A stretch of DNA of 64,000 nucleotides, taken from NCBI GenBank assembly GCA_024138025.1, contig JAMXBD010000822.1, positions 372,001 through 436,000 on the forward strand, in the 5' to 3' direction. Positions 46,476 to 57,603 of the stretch are shown here, piece after piece. The position numbers and the translations under genes are program-made. Under the pieces are notes generated by a model. The model was not told the DNA's origin. It searched no databases and saw only the letters and a program-made list of their open reading frames with translations. The stretch comes from Combretum micranthum. Taxonomy: Eukaryota > Streptophyta > Magnoliopsida > Myrtales > Combretaceae. Each line of letters opens with the position of its first letter. Positions within the stretch are counted from its first letter, which is position 1.

Positions 46476-46712
46476 TGTTTCTAGGGTTTTTTAATATACT
46501 TCAAACACATCACAAACACAAATTTTCTATTGAGAGATCTGAAAGATTAGAGTTATAAATTTCTCAATTCTTGTACTCCTACTTTGATATAGTGTGATTC
46601 CTCTCTCGCCTCTGCCCGTGGTTTTTCTTGAAAGGGTTTCCACGTAAAATCTGTGTGTTCTTTACTTTCTGCTTGCTATTATCATTTTTCGATTGCGCAT
46701 TTGTTTATAACA
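46215..46712 (+). repeat. Composite array LTR 4 (498 bp, divergent)
   Basis: Begins TGTTGGAGTTTATG and ends TATAACA. It is clearly related to LTRs 1-3 but more diverged, with one partial copy of the 75-bp repeat and a (CA)n(TA)n(TG)n tract. It serves as the right boundary of the whole insertion. Confidence 0.8.
46424..46476. repeat. (CA)n(TA)n(TG)n palindromic microsatellite
   Basis: About 9 CA, 9 TA and 8 TG units in succession. Because CA and TG runs are complementary, the whole tract is a near-perfect palindrome of about 50 bp able to form a hairpin or cruciform. Confidence 0.9.
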
Positions 46713-46775
46713 AAAATGTCAGTAGACTTTTTTGTAAATATTTTTCGAGCTGGCAGCCAAGATCGACTTGTCTTG

Positions 46776-47354
46776 GTGAAATGGGTTCTCATGTGTAAGT
46801 TGAAGATTATCTTGTGTCTTGTTAAAATGGGTTGGTTAAAAACTCAGTTTGTGCCCTGGGTTAACTCTTTAAGGCCTTTAGATCACTTGACAATTTTAGG
46901 AAGCAAAGGCACATGATTATTGACTTCTTTGCAGATGATTACCCAAATATTGAGAATTATCCTATTCTAAGCCATGTTGAACCCTATTATTTGAAAGAGA
47001 GATTACCAATTCGACTTCTTACCACCTTGAACCAATTGATATTATTCTTCAAGATGTGCATGATCATATGATACTTTAGCATCACACATTAGCAAAGCCT
47101 TAATTTCTTTCCATACATCTTGATGGTCACGAGTACTACAAGATATCTAGGTGAGATCCTGAGTAGTAGGTTTAATATCGTTGCATTTTATCGGATGACA
47201 TCTCCCTACTTCGTTTAGCTTTTGATCTCTAACAGTGATTAAGGTGCATAAAATTGCATCACAAGTTGTCCCTTGTAAGGTACCCCCATCACCACCTGAG
47301 AAAAGAAAGCTCTCGAGAAGTTTTAGCAGTTTTCCTAAACAGTTTATGATGATA
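46776..47354 (+). pseudogene. Decarboxylase pseudogene, unit 3, with inverted terminal segment
   Basis: ATG at 46,827 opens MGWLKTQFVPWVNSLRPLD, then the same +2 shift as unit 2. Out-of-frame text continues colinear with the intact gene to about 47,205: IIDFFADDYPNIENYPILSHVEP, YLKERLP, GEILSSRFNIVAF, MTSP, with further shifts and stops. From about 47,206 to 47,354 the match is on the minus strand: LGKLLKLLESFLFSGGDGG and [21 protein letters not shown], equivalent to about 3,590-3,745 of the intact gene. The remaining two thirds of the gene are missing. Confidence 0.9.
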
Positions 47355-48055
47355 TGCATGTGAAGGCATACATATAATATGTGGGAGTAATCGAGTGATT
47401 GCAACTTTGACCTCAATTGAAAAATGATTTTATGTACAATACATATGTATGTATCTATTATGCATTACTGATTTGTATGATCGACATATGAGTAATTAAG
47501 TCTCCATTTTTTTTCCATCTATTTTTTGACAAAAGCTTGGCACCAAATAGAGTGCAAATAAATGATAAACAGATTGAAAAATATCAAATCAAATACACTC
47601 CATGTACATCGACTTATGTTGGCAGTATATTTTTTTCCATTATAATAGGGAAAGGGGGTTTTAAACTTACTTCATTCCACTTGAGATCGATGGTCGGTTA
47701 TGCCTTTATTGGCTTAAATGTAACATACATGGATGAGAAATTATCATAGATTTGCCACATAAAAGAGTATCCATACTATAGAAAAGAAAGTGATTATTTT
47801 ATGAGACATTTATACATGTGATAAATCTCATGCTTATAATATGTGGGAGCAAACATAACCTTTGCATACAATAAAAACGATTTTATGTGCCTTGAGCATA
47901 ATAGACATATATATGCATACACATGCCTTTTTTTTTTCCCCTTCTTCTTGGCTAATGAGTAATTACATATATATATATTAATTGCAATACATGCTGGAAA
48001 AAATTTGCCTTTCAATTTATTACAACTTATACCATGTGATTCTAGCAAAACTTGT
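47355..48055 (+). repeat. Duplicated blocks C and D, start of unit 4
   Basis: Follows the inverted pseudogene end. It carries 'aatgattttatgtac', 'ttatcatagatttgccacataaaa', 'catgtgataaatctcatgc' and 'aaaacgattttatgtgcc' (block C, to about 47,920), then 'attaattgcaatacatgc' and 'accatgtgattctag' (block D). No gene. Confidence 0.7.
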
Positions 48056-48065
48056 ATTTAAATTA

Positions 48066-48416
48066 AGGAAAATTATTGAAATGTATCAACATTTAGGGTA
48101 CGTCCATTTAATGTATCAATATTTCTAATAGTCCAAGAGATCTTTCAACTTTTGAGAGATAAATTCATTGAAGGTATCAATATTTGAAGTGGTTAAAAAG
48201 ATAAATAAATGTTTTGTAAAGTGTGCCAATAAGGTATTAATAATTAATAGTTGAGTAATATTTTTGAAAATTTATTGAAACTTAATATTAGTGTTGATAC
48301 CTTAAATGAACTTTGTTAAACATTGATGCCTCATTTGATCTTTTCAACTATATAAAATATTAATACTTTAAATGAACTTACCACCAAATGTTGATACTTT
48401 CTAGTATAATTTACCC
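48066..48416. mobile_element. Mutator-type MITE, 351 bp
   Basis: Flanked by atttaaatta on both sides (48,056-48,065 and 48,417-48,426), an exact 10-bp duplication. The uninterrupted site survives in unit 3 ('cttgtatttaaattatctac', about 39,708). The ends are long imperfect inverted repeats, with 'gtatcaacattt' near both termini and similarity extending about 65 bp. Duplication length and long inverted ends fit a Mutator-like miniature element. Noncoding. Confidence 0.8.
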
Positions 48417-48426
48417 ATTTAAATTA

Positions 48427-48799
48427 TCCACACACATCAATTTATCCGTAGATGTTACATGAGTAGTTGGTAACTTGTGAAGATAAAAATCTCTACAATA
48501 GGGAAGGCACATGACATAAGGGTACCAAATCAACACTTACCTAAATTTAGCTCATCTAGTTGGGTCTGCCCTGTGGGTGGACCACAAAGGTCCATAGGTC
48601 TTGGCTAGTTGCCCTTGGACTTGTGTAGGTCTACACAGGTCCCCTAAGAAAAGACATAAATTATTTATTACAACTCTAAGGTATATAAGCAACTATAAAA
48701 TATAGAATAATGAAACTTTTAAATAAGATAAATAACATTTAATATTTAGACTACTTTTCATCTAAAAAGAAATAGTTTATTATTGATTCACAACATTTA
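48427..48799 (+). repeat. Duplicated blocks D and A, unit 4 (first part)
   Basis: Continues D ('catcaatttatccgtag'), then 'ggtcttggctagttgcccttgg' and the start of block A from 48,650. Interrupted by a MITE at 48,800. Confidence 0.7.
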
Positions 48800-49130
48800 C
48801 TACCGTTCACTTCACTGAATAAAATTCCAATTCAAGGGGAATGGAATTCCAATTTTAGAGTAAAGGGTAAATATCTATAATACCCCCTATATTTATTACA
48901 AAGAGACAATACTTGTATAGGTATTATTTTCAAGACAGGGGTATTTATGATAAAGTTGAAAAAGAGTATGGAATGGCAATTCATAGGTTGGAGACATGAA
49001 TGACTATTCATGATTTTACGTAATAACAATTCATTATGAATTGTCATTTCTTGCAAGTGAACACCATAATATCAGCTTTACATCGAACGAGAAATGAATG
49101 AATAGCTATTCATGTCAAGTAAACGAACTG
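48800..49130. mobile_element. Harbinger/Tourist-type MITE, 331 bp (probable)
   Basis: Insertion in block A bounded by tta (left) and cta (right). Units 2 and 3 read 'gcatttaatg' through the site, so the target was TTA. Terminal inverted repeats are imperfect: CTACCGTTCACTTCACTGAAT-like at the left and CAGTTCGTTTACTTGACATG at the right (complement). It is AT-rich and noncoding; the open frame across it is chance. Confidence 0.6.
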
Positions 49131-49479
49131 CTAATGCATTATTGATAAAAACACATAAAATGAATATAATTGAAAAATATGTTTGATTGTTTTATATATA
49201 GTTCACCAAGAGAACAATTTCACTTCTAAACAATGTGAAATTTCTTTTTCTTTTTATTACCTCTATTATAGTATTACTGCAATGCACATTGCAAATATTT
49301 TTAACTCAAATAGAATGTGATTGTTTATAAATAGATGCAAGCTGTTGATAATTTCATAAGTAGATGAGCTAAAAAGTATAATTCTCTTACCTCCCAATTC
49401 TGTTTGAAGTTTAACTTTTTAATTTAAATAAATTTTTTTTTGATAATTTATTTGTAAAAAACAAAATAGTTGGTTATGA
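49131..49479 (+). repeat. Duplicated block A, unit 4 (second part)
   Basis: Continues block A after the MITE: 'tgcattattgataaaaacac', 'gtttgattgttttatatatag', 'gataatttcat' at 49,346. Leads into block B. Confidence 0.7.
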
Positions 49480-51077
49480 CTTTAGACGGACTTGGCCCTA
49501 GAACCGATAGGTCCATGGTTCACAATCTGCCTCACCATTGTTCATGGCAGTTTAGGTCCTAAGATTTTAGCCCTGGACTTGAGAAGTCTAAGAAGGGTCA
49601 TGATCTGACGCGATTAGTAGGGATGTCTTTGTGAAGAAGCTTTTTATGATCAATGTTTTGTTCCACATTGTCACATATTATTGTAGAAATAAATAAAAAT
49701 AATATTGAAAAAAAAACAAAGAAAGTAAAGTCCTTATAAAAAAATTGGGGAAAATTACAAAAATATGACTTATGTTTTAGTACTTTACAAACAAGTGGCT
49801 TGAGTTTTGATTTTAAACAAATATATAACCTGTGATTTAATATTTTGATAAATAAATTACCTAAGTTTATTTTTGATAAATACGTGATCTATGTTTTTGT
49901 ATGAATCAAGTTAATATTTTTCAATATTGATATTGAATTTATATTAAACTCAAAAACTAAAAACATGAATTTATGCTCAATTTAGAAATCTATGGCTCAA
50001 ACTCCACTTCATTTTGATGAAATTAGAGTTTTGAGTTCAAATTTGACTCAAGATGATACTGTATTAATATTACATTTTCTTTAAAAGAATATTTGGCTAC
50101 AAGAAAGATAATATTGACATGGATGTGCTCCTCCTCATTCCCACCTTAGCATTTGCTTGAGGATAGCTATCATAATCTTCACTTAGTGATCCCAAACCAA
50201 GTGATAGTCACTGGCTTACTAGTACACTACTCTTGATAGACATCCCTAGAGTCTTCATATAACCTCTAAGAGGTGAACGTATGGGCTATACCTAATCTTG
50301 CCATGACTATTATGGAAAGCTAAATAGCTATTTATTCTACGTATGGAGTAATGCATGATAGATTAGCGGTTTGTAACCATTTTGAAGAAATTAGAGGTAG
50401 CAAAACAATATTTCATATAATACAAATAAAAAAATAATTGCAGTCGAATTAACAAGCAAAAATACCATTCAAATAGTGAGTCCCTTGGTGCACATATGTC
50501 AATATCTTTAATCATCAAAGTGTCATTTGGGTAGACTTAAAGCTATAGAAATCACTCATTAATTAAAAAAAAAACTAACTCAGCACCTCTATTTCCTCTT
50601 TCCTATTTTTGCATTTGGAATGAGTAAACTTTTTAAATCCATAACTTATTCATTTGAACTTGGACATTGATGATCATGGTACCTAAATTCTTTTTACAAG
50701 GTATATTTTTCTTATCTAGTAACCTTGTTTGGTTAGAACGTTGACCAAAGGTAAAAACTTTTATGTTTTTGTCCCTATGCACGTGTAGTGTAGCTTTGGT
50801 TTTTTTTTTTTTTTGCATCTTTCTTATTTAAACTCGAAGTTAGGAAAATTAAATTGGATCTTTTACTTTAAAAATTGAAATGTATAAATAGTAAACTCAT
50901 CATTATTGCTCAAAAGGTACATTTTCATGAAAATGACTCTCTTATCCATAACACTTATATTTCATCTCATATAATTTAACTATCTATTTGTCATTCCAGC
51001 TTCTATACAACATACCTCACTCATTTTAAGCTTGGTTTTTGGTTTTTTTCCCCTTTTATTATTTGTCATTTTGATTT
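49480..51077 (+). repeat. Duplicated block B, unit 4 (left part)
   Basis: Homologous to 1,110-2,555. Relative to unit 1 it has an extra ~170 bp at 49,745-49,915, made of four degenerate ~40-bp repeats of the 'gatttaatattttgataaata' kind. It is interrupted at 51,078 by a Copia element. Confidence 0.75.
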
Positions 51078-51351
51078 TGATAAGAATAAAATGAAAAAGG
51101 TAACAAGGTGCAAATCTTAACCTAAATTAGCCAACGATGTCAGCTTCATCAACTAGCCATTAAAGACTATTTTTAGTAATTACCATTGTAATTTCTATAT
51201 TTAGGCAATATTCTATATAGTGCAAAATAGGAAATAACAAAATGGTAATAAGAAGAATTGGCTATATATATCAATGTATAGAGTCTGTAAAGAAGAAAAA
51301 AAAAAGAAAAAAACAATAAAACCTTTTTAATCATTCTTCATAATTGCATCA
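51078..51351 (+). repeat. 5' LTR of the Copia element
   Basis: 274 bp, TGATAAG...TTGCATCA, with a matching 3' LTR at 57,328-57,603. It contains 'tcagcttcatcaacta' and 'aggcaatattct' in common with the 3' copy. A primer-binding site follows immediately. Confidence 0.9.
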
Positions 51352-51630
51352 TGGTATAAGAGCAGGGTGCTTTATTCTAGTAAAAGAGATAAAAAAAAAT
51401 ACCCATATACTTAAAATCCAAACCAAGAAGATAAAGCATGGTAAAACCATCGAGGGTCACTAATTGCACTCTAGTGAGTCAAATTCCACATTGAGGCTGA
51501 CTACAACCCTTCTTAATGGCAAGAATTACCTATCATAGGCTCTAGTCGCTACCCTTCTCAATGACAAAGTTAAACTTCGTTATGTCACTAAAACAAAAAA
51601 GAAACCATGATAAGATCTCAAAAACCCAAA

Positions 51631-53430
51631 TGTCACACCCTGAATTGGTTCAAGGCGTGTCCAGTCTGCCACATATAACACTTAAACGTTACACGCTAAG
51701 GCTAACCTATTTTATATTTTATCGTGATAGTTGCTAAACGAGTTTTAGATTCTAAAATTGTTGACTTGGTTTGTGGAAACAACTAAAAATTTGCAGCATA
51801 AAATAAATATCTCAAAAAAATTTTTTAAACAGGCTACCCTAGAGAGTCGACCAACATATATATAACAACACTATACCACAAGGTATTTCAAATAAAGAGT
51901 TTCAAGTATCTCAAAATACAAACCATGGGCTTACAGATTAGCCCTTATTAAAACATAAGTTTAATAGTGAAGTTTATAAAATAAAAATAAGATAATGATT
52001 CGACGAATCTTAATCACTCCACTCATGGGGAAATTCCTCGAAGTCCGTGTCATACCCCATGTAATCATAGGTATTATCATCATAATCATCACCACATGAA
52101 AAAGAATGGAATGAGCCAAAGCTTAGTACGATAGCAATACAAGCACACACGAGATGGGCACACATATTTATTCTAGATGCAATGCAATAATCAACAATTT
52201 ATATATTTAAATTAAAGCGTAGTAAACAACAGTGGAATACTCACACTCTGGCAATACGTTGAGAACCTAGGGGTCCTGAGTAGTAGCAACTGCTTAGGGG
52301 GTTGATATAGACAGCGCGAGTACCTTTATCTCCTAAATAGCCTGTCTAGGGGGTTACAGTCGTTACTCATCTTTATCCATATTAGTCCATTGTGATTAAG
52401 TAGAGTAACAGAGCCCATATATAAAACTACTTAATACAACTTTTTTCTAATATGAATAAATGTTATCCCGATATCATTCACCCTATCAACTACCCGTCGA
52501 GCCTCTGATAACCATCATTTGTCCAATGTCAATGATGGGGGGTAGCCTAAGCGTCTAACTGTCGTGCTGGCACCACCTAGCAAGGTTGTCACCCCTTGAA
52601 CCGGGTTAAATGACCACGAACAAACAGTAAGCAATTATTAAGGCTATCTTTAAGTATTAATTAGTTTAGGATGCCTATCCTAGCAAGCAACACACAAGTC
52701 ACTATGTACCTGGTATAAAATCTGTATTCTGAATAGATAGATGACAGACTTGAAGTTAAAGCGGGGGTAGACTCCTATCATATATCTGCTTAAAAGATTG
52801 ATTTATATAAGCATTGAAATCAATTATTGATTTATATTAAACTTACATTAAATACTTATGTTTCTAGTGAATATTCATTTGAAATAACATATTCACCTTA
52901 TTATTCTTAAGCTATCCAAAGCTAATTACAAATTAAAATGGTCTTATAGGAGTTCATTAGTTTGAGTATAGTTAAGTGTAAATTATTGGTTTCTAAAGAA
53001 TTTACTAAGCCAATATTAATTAATAAGTCTATATTAACTTTATCTTGTCAAGTAGGATATAATTAATTAGTCAAGTCTACAAGACTTATTTTATGGTAAT
53101 TAAGTCATTAAATAGTATTTTAAATAACATATCCTATGTTAAATTTAATAAACTTTTATTAAATAAAATACTTATTTAAAATAAAATTATTCTATTTATA
53201 TTATTTATAATCTATTTTTACATCTAAATATGCTAATGAATCTAAACTAGTTTCCTATTATGTTTATATTATCTTATAATGACATATTTATTCCCATTTT
53301 ATTAAATAAACGATAATAATTAATCATTCATCTTAAAATTCATATATTAATATGAAAATACATTATTTACATTTATTTCATATTTATTTGATTAGAATCA
53401 GTTTTTCTTAAATTCTAATATTTTCATTTC
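51631..53430 (-). mobile_element. Nested Gypsy LTR fragment within Copia gag
   Basis: Copia gag text (KLRYVTKTKKK at about 51,575) stops at 51,630 and resumes near 53,435. Between lies minus-strand LTR sequence related to the 29,888-32,860 solo LTR, with shared text such as 'gcaatacaagcacac', 'atgcaatgcaataatca' and 'ggttgtcac.cc'. The plus-strand left end is TGTCACACCC; the right end is not sharply defined. Confidence 0.6.
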
Positions 53431-53434
53431 TATA

Positions 53435-54230
53435 GAAAACTAGTGTGCTCAAGATATATGTCGACAATCGAGAAACTATGCTCACATCTTTCGACTCAAG
53501 CAAGAAACTTCAAAAACCAAGCAAGGAAACAAAACAATCATTGAGTATCTTGACTCGTTGAAATCGAAGTGGGATGACCTTTCAATTTGTCTCACATAAC
53601 TAATTGATCTGAAAACAATTCAAGACATAGTTGCGCAAGACAGAATTTATCAGTTCCTTGTAGGACTGGATTCAAGCTTTGATTAGTTCGCACATAGATC
53701 TTCCTTAGTCCCAATCTGTCCCCCTTCTCTAGCATATATAGAGTACATCAAGAGGAGACAAGGCGAAGAGCCATGAACCTAGAGCCACAATCAACTAGTG
53801 AGAATCAAGCCTTCACAGTCAATAGCAACATAACGGATAAGAAAACCTTGGAAATAGGAGGAAGGGGTGAGAAAAACAAGCATCCACTCAACGTGACCCC
53901 TTTTAAAAGGCCGAGCATATAAGGGATGGTTGTTGGTTTCTACGTCCATACATCCAGCCAGTGAAGGAAAGAGGAGAAAGGGGCACTTCGAAACGAGGAA
54001 AGAGAAAAGCCCTAAGTGCAAAAACATGCTCAAATGAGGCAACGTCAGTTGCTAACTCTAGCTCAGGCCATTTGAACCAAAGTGTGTAGAACAGGCAGCT
54101 GACCCAGATTGAAAACATTCTACGACAACTAAACCAAATTTTGAAAGGTAATAAGAGACTAACCACTACTCAAATCAACCTAGACAATTCAGGTAAAAGT
54201 AAATTAGGTATGGTCTCAAATTTTGTTACC
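53435..54230 (+). pseudogene. Copia gag relic
   Basis: Frames read DNRETM, FDSSKKLQKPSKETKQ, IEYLDSLKSKWDDLS, DIVAQDRIYQFLVGLDSSFD, matching the plant Copia gag (UBN2-type) core. Stops and frameshifts follow. The nucleocapsid zinc knuckle that should come next is not recognisable. Confidence 0.75.
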
Positions 54231-54239
54231 TAAACCTAT

Positions 54240-55790
54240 GACAATAATGTGTAGATTATTGATTATAGGCCCACTAACCACATGACTGGACATCATGAAA
54301 TTTTGAAAGATAAGGTGAAAAATAAAGATAACCAACTATAACCATGATAATGGGATAAAGGTTCCAATTCATAGCATTGGCACTATAAATTTTTTCTCAA
54401 AAAATATTTCTAACATTCTATACTTACCTACCTTCACTTCTAACCTTTTATCTATCAACAAAATTACTGAGGAATTAAATTGCAATGTTATTTTCTCATG
54501 TCAAAGTGTGATATTTCAGGATAGAATGATAGGGAAAGAGATTGGTGAGGGAAAGTTAGAAAATTGTCTTTATCTTCTTGAACTATGAAAAATGGAACTT
54601 ACTATTAGCACCAAGTTTGTTGATGAAAATAAGTTATGGCATTGGAGAATTGGTCAATTTTATGATAAAGTTTTAAGCAACTTGTATTCTTTACCTAGTT
54701 TAGATTCCAATAACTTTTATATATGTCGTTTTGCTAAGCAAACTAAATTACCTTTTCAGTTATCTATTAATAAAACTGAAAACCCCTTTGATTTGATTCA
54801 TTCTGAGATGTTTGAGGGCCTACTCCAATTGATCTTATAATGATTTTAAATACTTCGTAAGTTTTATTGATGACTACTCCTCTACTACTTGGTTATATCT
54901 ACCTAAATTTAAAACTGAAGTTTTTTTTTTTCTAAATTTCAAGAATTTGTAAACTTTGTTGAAAATCAATTAAGTGCCAAAATCAAAACCTTTAGGTTTG
55001 ATAATGGTACATAATATATTAATAATTTTTTTTGGAGTTTTTAAAACAAAAGGAATCCTTCATCAAACTACTTTATCAATACTCCTAAACGAAATGCAGT
55101 ATCTGAAAGAAAAAACAAACACATGTTAGAGGTCATTAGATCTCTTCTTTTTCAAGCCAATGTCCTAAAAATCTTTTAGTCATATGCAATTTTTATTGCT
55201 ACCTATTTAATCAATCGATTGCCTAATTTCAATCTAAAGGATAAAAGCCCCTTAGAAATTTTAAGTTAGTGAAAGGTGAATCTAGACCATTTATGGGTTT
55301 TTGGTTGTACTTACTTTATACATATCAACAGATAAGACAAACTAGATAGGAATGTCATAAAGGCCATTGTCAAAGGATATTCCTCCTAGTAAAAGGGATA
55401 TAAATGCAACAATCCTATTAATCATAAACTTTATATCACTAGGGATGTAATCTTCTTTGAAAATGAGCCTCTTTACAAAAATGGCGATGACTATACAAAT
55501 TTTGATGCTACCTTTAGTAATATTACTCATCTAGAACTAACCTTATTTGAAGATAATGACAAAACTCAACATGAAGAAATTTCAGAAGGAGAACAGAATT
55601 TTAGGGGAGAAATTGATGATTTAGTTGATAGTAGACTAAGAAGAACAACACGTGTCACTCAACCATCTACTAGGTTAAGAGATTTTGTAACCTATCAAGT
55701 ATCCTATCCCATCCAAGACCATGTCTTATATAGTAATGTCTCATCTCAATATAGAGCTTTCTTAAGTTCAATTTTTGAATAAGATGAGCC
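54240..55790 (+). pseudogene. Copia protease and integrase relic
   Basis: Protease: IDYRPTNHMTGHHEI at about 54,258, where the catalytic D-S-G has become D-Y-R. Pre-integrase: LWHWRIGQFYDKVLSNL and ICRFAKQTKLPFQLS (54,634-54,770), with zinc-binding His and Cys residues partly replaced. Integrase core: FIDDYSSTTWLYLP (about 54,865), FRFDNGT (about 54,990), RNAVSERKNKHMLE (about 55,090), covering the D, D and E positions. Stops at several points. It ends in the linker TRVTQPSTRLRDF (about 55,650). Confidence 0.85.
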
Positions 55791-57325
55791 AACTACCTTT
55801 CAAGAAGCCAAAGATAACCCTATTTGGTTTAAAGCAATGAAAGAAGAACTTAAGGCCCTTGAGAAAAATAATACCTAGACTATTTTTCCCTTATAAGGGG
55901 TAAAAAATTTGTATGATGTAAATGGGCGTGGAAGATCAAATATAATAGTGGTGGTACCATAGAAATGTACAAAGCTAGACTAGTTGCAAAAAGCTTTGCT
56001 TAAACCTATAGTATTGACTACCAAGAGACCATTGCACCTGTAGTTAAAATGAATACTGCTAGAATTCTGTTATCTGCTACTGTTAACTTAGGATGGAGCC
56101 TATTTCAGATGGATGTTAAGAATGCTCTTCTTCAAGGTACCTTAGAGGAAGAGGTTTATATGACTTTATCCTTGGGTCATCAAAAAGAAACTGACAACAA
56201 TCTTGTTTGCAAATTAAATAAATCAATTTATGAGCTTAAGAAATCTCCTTATGCTTGGTATGCCAAACTTAGTCATTCTCTTTTACTTCATGAATTTGCT
56301 AAAAGTATTGCTAATTCTTCTATGTTTGTCAAGCACACAAAAAGCTTAATAACCATTATTCTTGTTTATGTGGATGATATTATTAGCACCGATAATAATC
56401 TTGAAGAAATTAGCAATGTTAAACAATACTTAAAAGAAAAGTTTAACATCAAAGACCTAGGTAAACTTAAGTATCTTCAAGGTATTGAGATTGCCTATTT
56501 AAGTAAAGGTTCGTTTCTCTTTCAAAGAAAATACATCATTGACCTTCTAAAGAAGGTAGGGAAACTTGGTATAAAACTTGCTAATACCTCAATGGAGACC
56601 AATTACAAGGTTGGTCCCGAGAATGGTGAACCCTTAAAAGACATAAGTCAATTCTAAAGACTAGTTGGGACATTGATATATCTTACTGTCACTACACTAG
56701 ACATACTTTTACTATTAGTGATGTACGCTAGTTTATGCATGCCCCTAGGACCAGTCATGTCGATGCTATTAACTAAATACTTAGGTATCTCAAGGGGTCT
56801 CCTAGTCAAGGGATTCGGATGAGAAAAAATGACATTAACTCCATGGTTGGTTATTCTGATGTAGATTAGGCTAGTAGTTGTGATAGAAAATCAAGCACAT
56901 GATATTGTACCTTTGTAGGTGAGAATCTTATAACATGAAAAAGTAAGAAGCAAAATGTTGTTGCAAGATCAAGCATAGAAGCAAAGTATAGAGCAATGGC
57001 ATCAATTACTAGTGAACTTGTGCGGATCAAGCAATTGTTGTGCAACATGAAAGCTTCATGTAAGGGACCAATGCAGATGTACTATGACAATTAAGCTGCC
57101 AGACATATTGCATCAAATCTAGTGTTTCATGAAAGAAAAAAGCACAATGAGGTAGATTGCCGCTTTGTATGAGAAGAAGTTCAAGTTGGAGAAAATGAGA
57201 CTCCATTTGTATGAAGTGAAGATCAGTTAGCTAACATATTCACTAAGGCACTAATCCAAGGAAGTTTTTAGAAGATCCTATGTAAATTGGGTATAATAAA
57301 CTTATTTGAAGCCAATTTAAAGGGT
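55791..57325 (+). pseudogene. Copia reverse transcriptase and RNase H relic
   Basis: The longest open piece, 56,049-56,657, gives 202 residues with FQMDVKNALLQGTLEEEVYM, KLNKSIYELKKSPYAWY and an intact catalytic VYVDDI. Then KDLGKLKYLQGIEIAY. Upstream, EAKDNPIWFKAMKEEL marks the start of the domain. RNase H follows in broken frames: SSIEAKYRAMAS (about 56,970), FHERKKH (about 57,127), DQLANIFTKAL (about 57,222). Stops before and after the open piece make it nonfunctional. Confidence 0.88.
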
Positions 57326-57327
57326 AA

Positions 57328-57603
57328 TGATAAAAATGAAAATAAGAAAGGTACCAAAGTGCAATTCTTAGCTTAAATTAGCCGCGATGCCAGCTTCATC
57401 AACTAACCATTAAAGACTATTTCAAGTAATTACCATTGTAATTTATATTTTTAGGCAATATTCTGTATAGTGTAAAATAGGAAATAATAAAATGGTAGCA
57501 AGGAGAATTGGGTATATATATCAACGTATAGAGTTTGTAAAGAAGGGAAAAAAAAAGAAAAACAATAAAACCCTTTTTTATTCATTCTGTTATAATTGCA
57601 TCA
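57328..57603 (+). repeat. 3' LTR of the Copia element
   Basis: 276 bp, partner of 51,078-51,351, ending TTGCATCA and followed by host block B sequence 'aatgttaatggaata'. The preceding 'ttaaagggtaa' is a weak polypurine tract. Confidence 0.9.

Larger units (their letters stand above)
43916..46712 (+). mobile_element. Composite Copia array: LTR-int-LTR-int-LTR-RNase H-LTR
   Basis: One insertion bounded by a perfect 5-bp duplication, aaaat at 43,911-43,915 and 46,713-46,717. Its empty site is in unit 2 ('tatggtaaaatgtcaacag', about 37,923). It contains four LTRs beginning TGTTGG and ending ATAACA. Two short internal regions carry a primer-binding site (TGGTATCAGAGCC), the start of a gag frame (MATLKYDIPFLD) and a polypurine-like AAGGTGGAGAT. 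Between LTR 3 and LTR 4 lies the 3' end of a coding Copia. It is best read as a gag-start/3'-end deletion derivative in tandem, joined to a coding relative. Confidence 0.85.
51078..57603 (+). mobile_element. Full-length but dead Copia retrotransposon
   Basis: Complete structure: 5' LTR 51,078-51,351, primer-binding site TGGTATAAGAGC at 51,352, gag-pol relic, 3' LTR 57,328-57,603. Both LTRs begin TGATAA and end TTGCATCA. Flanks are gattt and aatgt; the empty site in unit 1 (about 2,547) reads aattt, so each flank has changed by one base. The LTRs differ at roughly one position in eight to ten by eye, so the insertion is old. The 6.5-kb length includes a 1.8-kb nested LTR. Confidence 0.92.

Noticed and set aside
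43916..46712. Classic TRIM elements in simple tandem
   Set aside because: The internal region retains a Copia gag start, and the array ends in Copia RNase H, so a deletion derivative joined to a coding relative fits better than an independent TRIM family.
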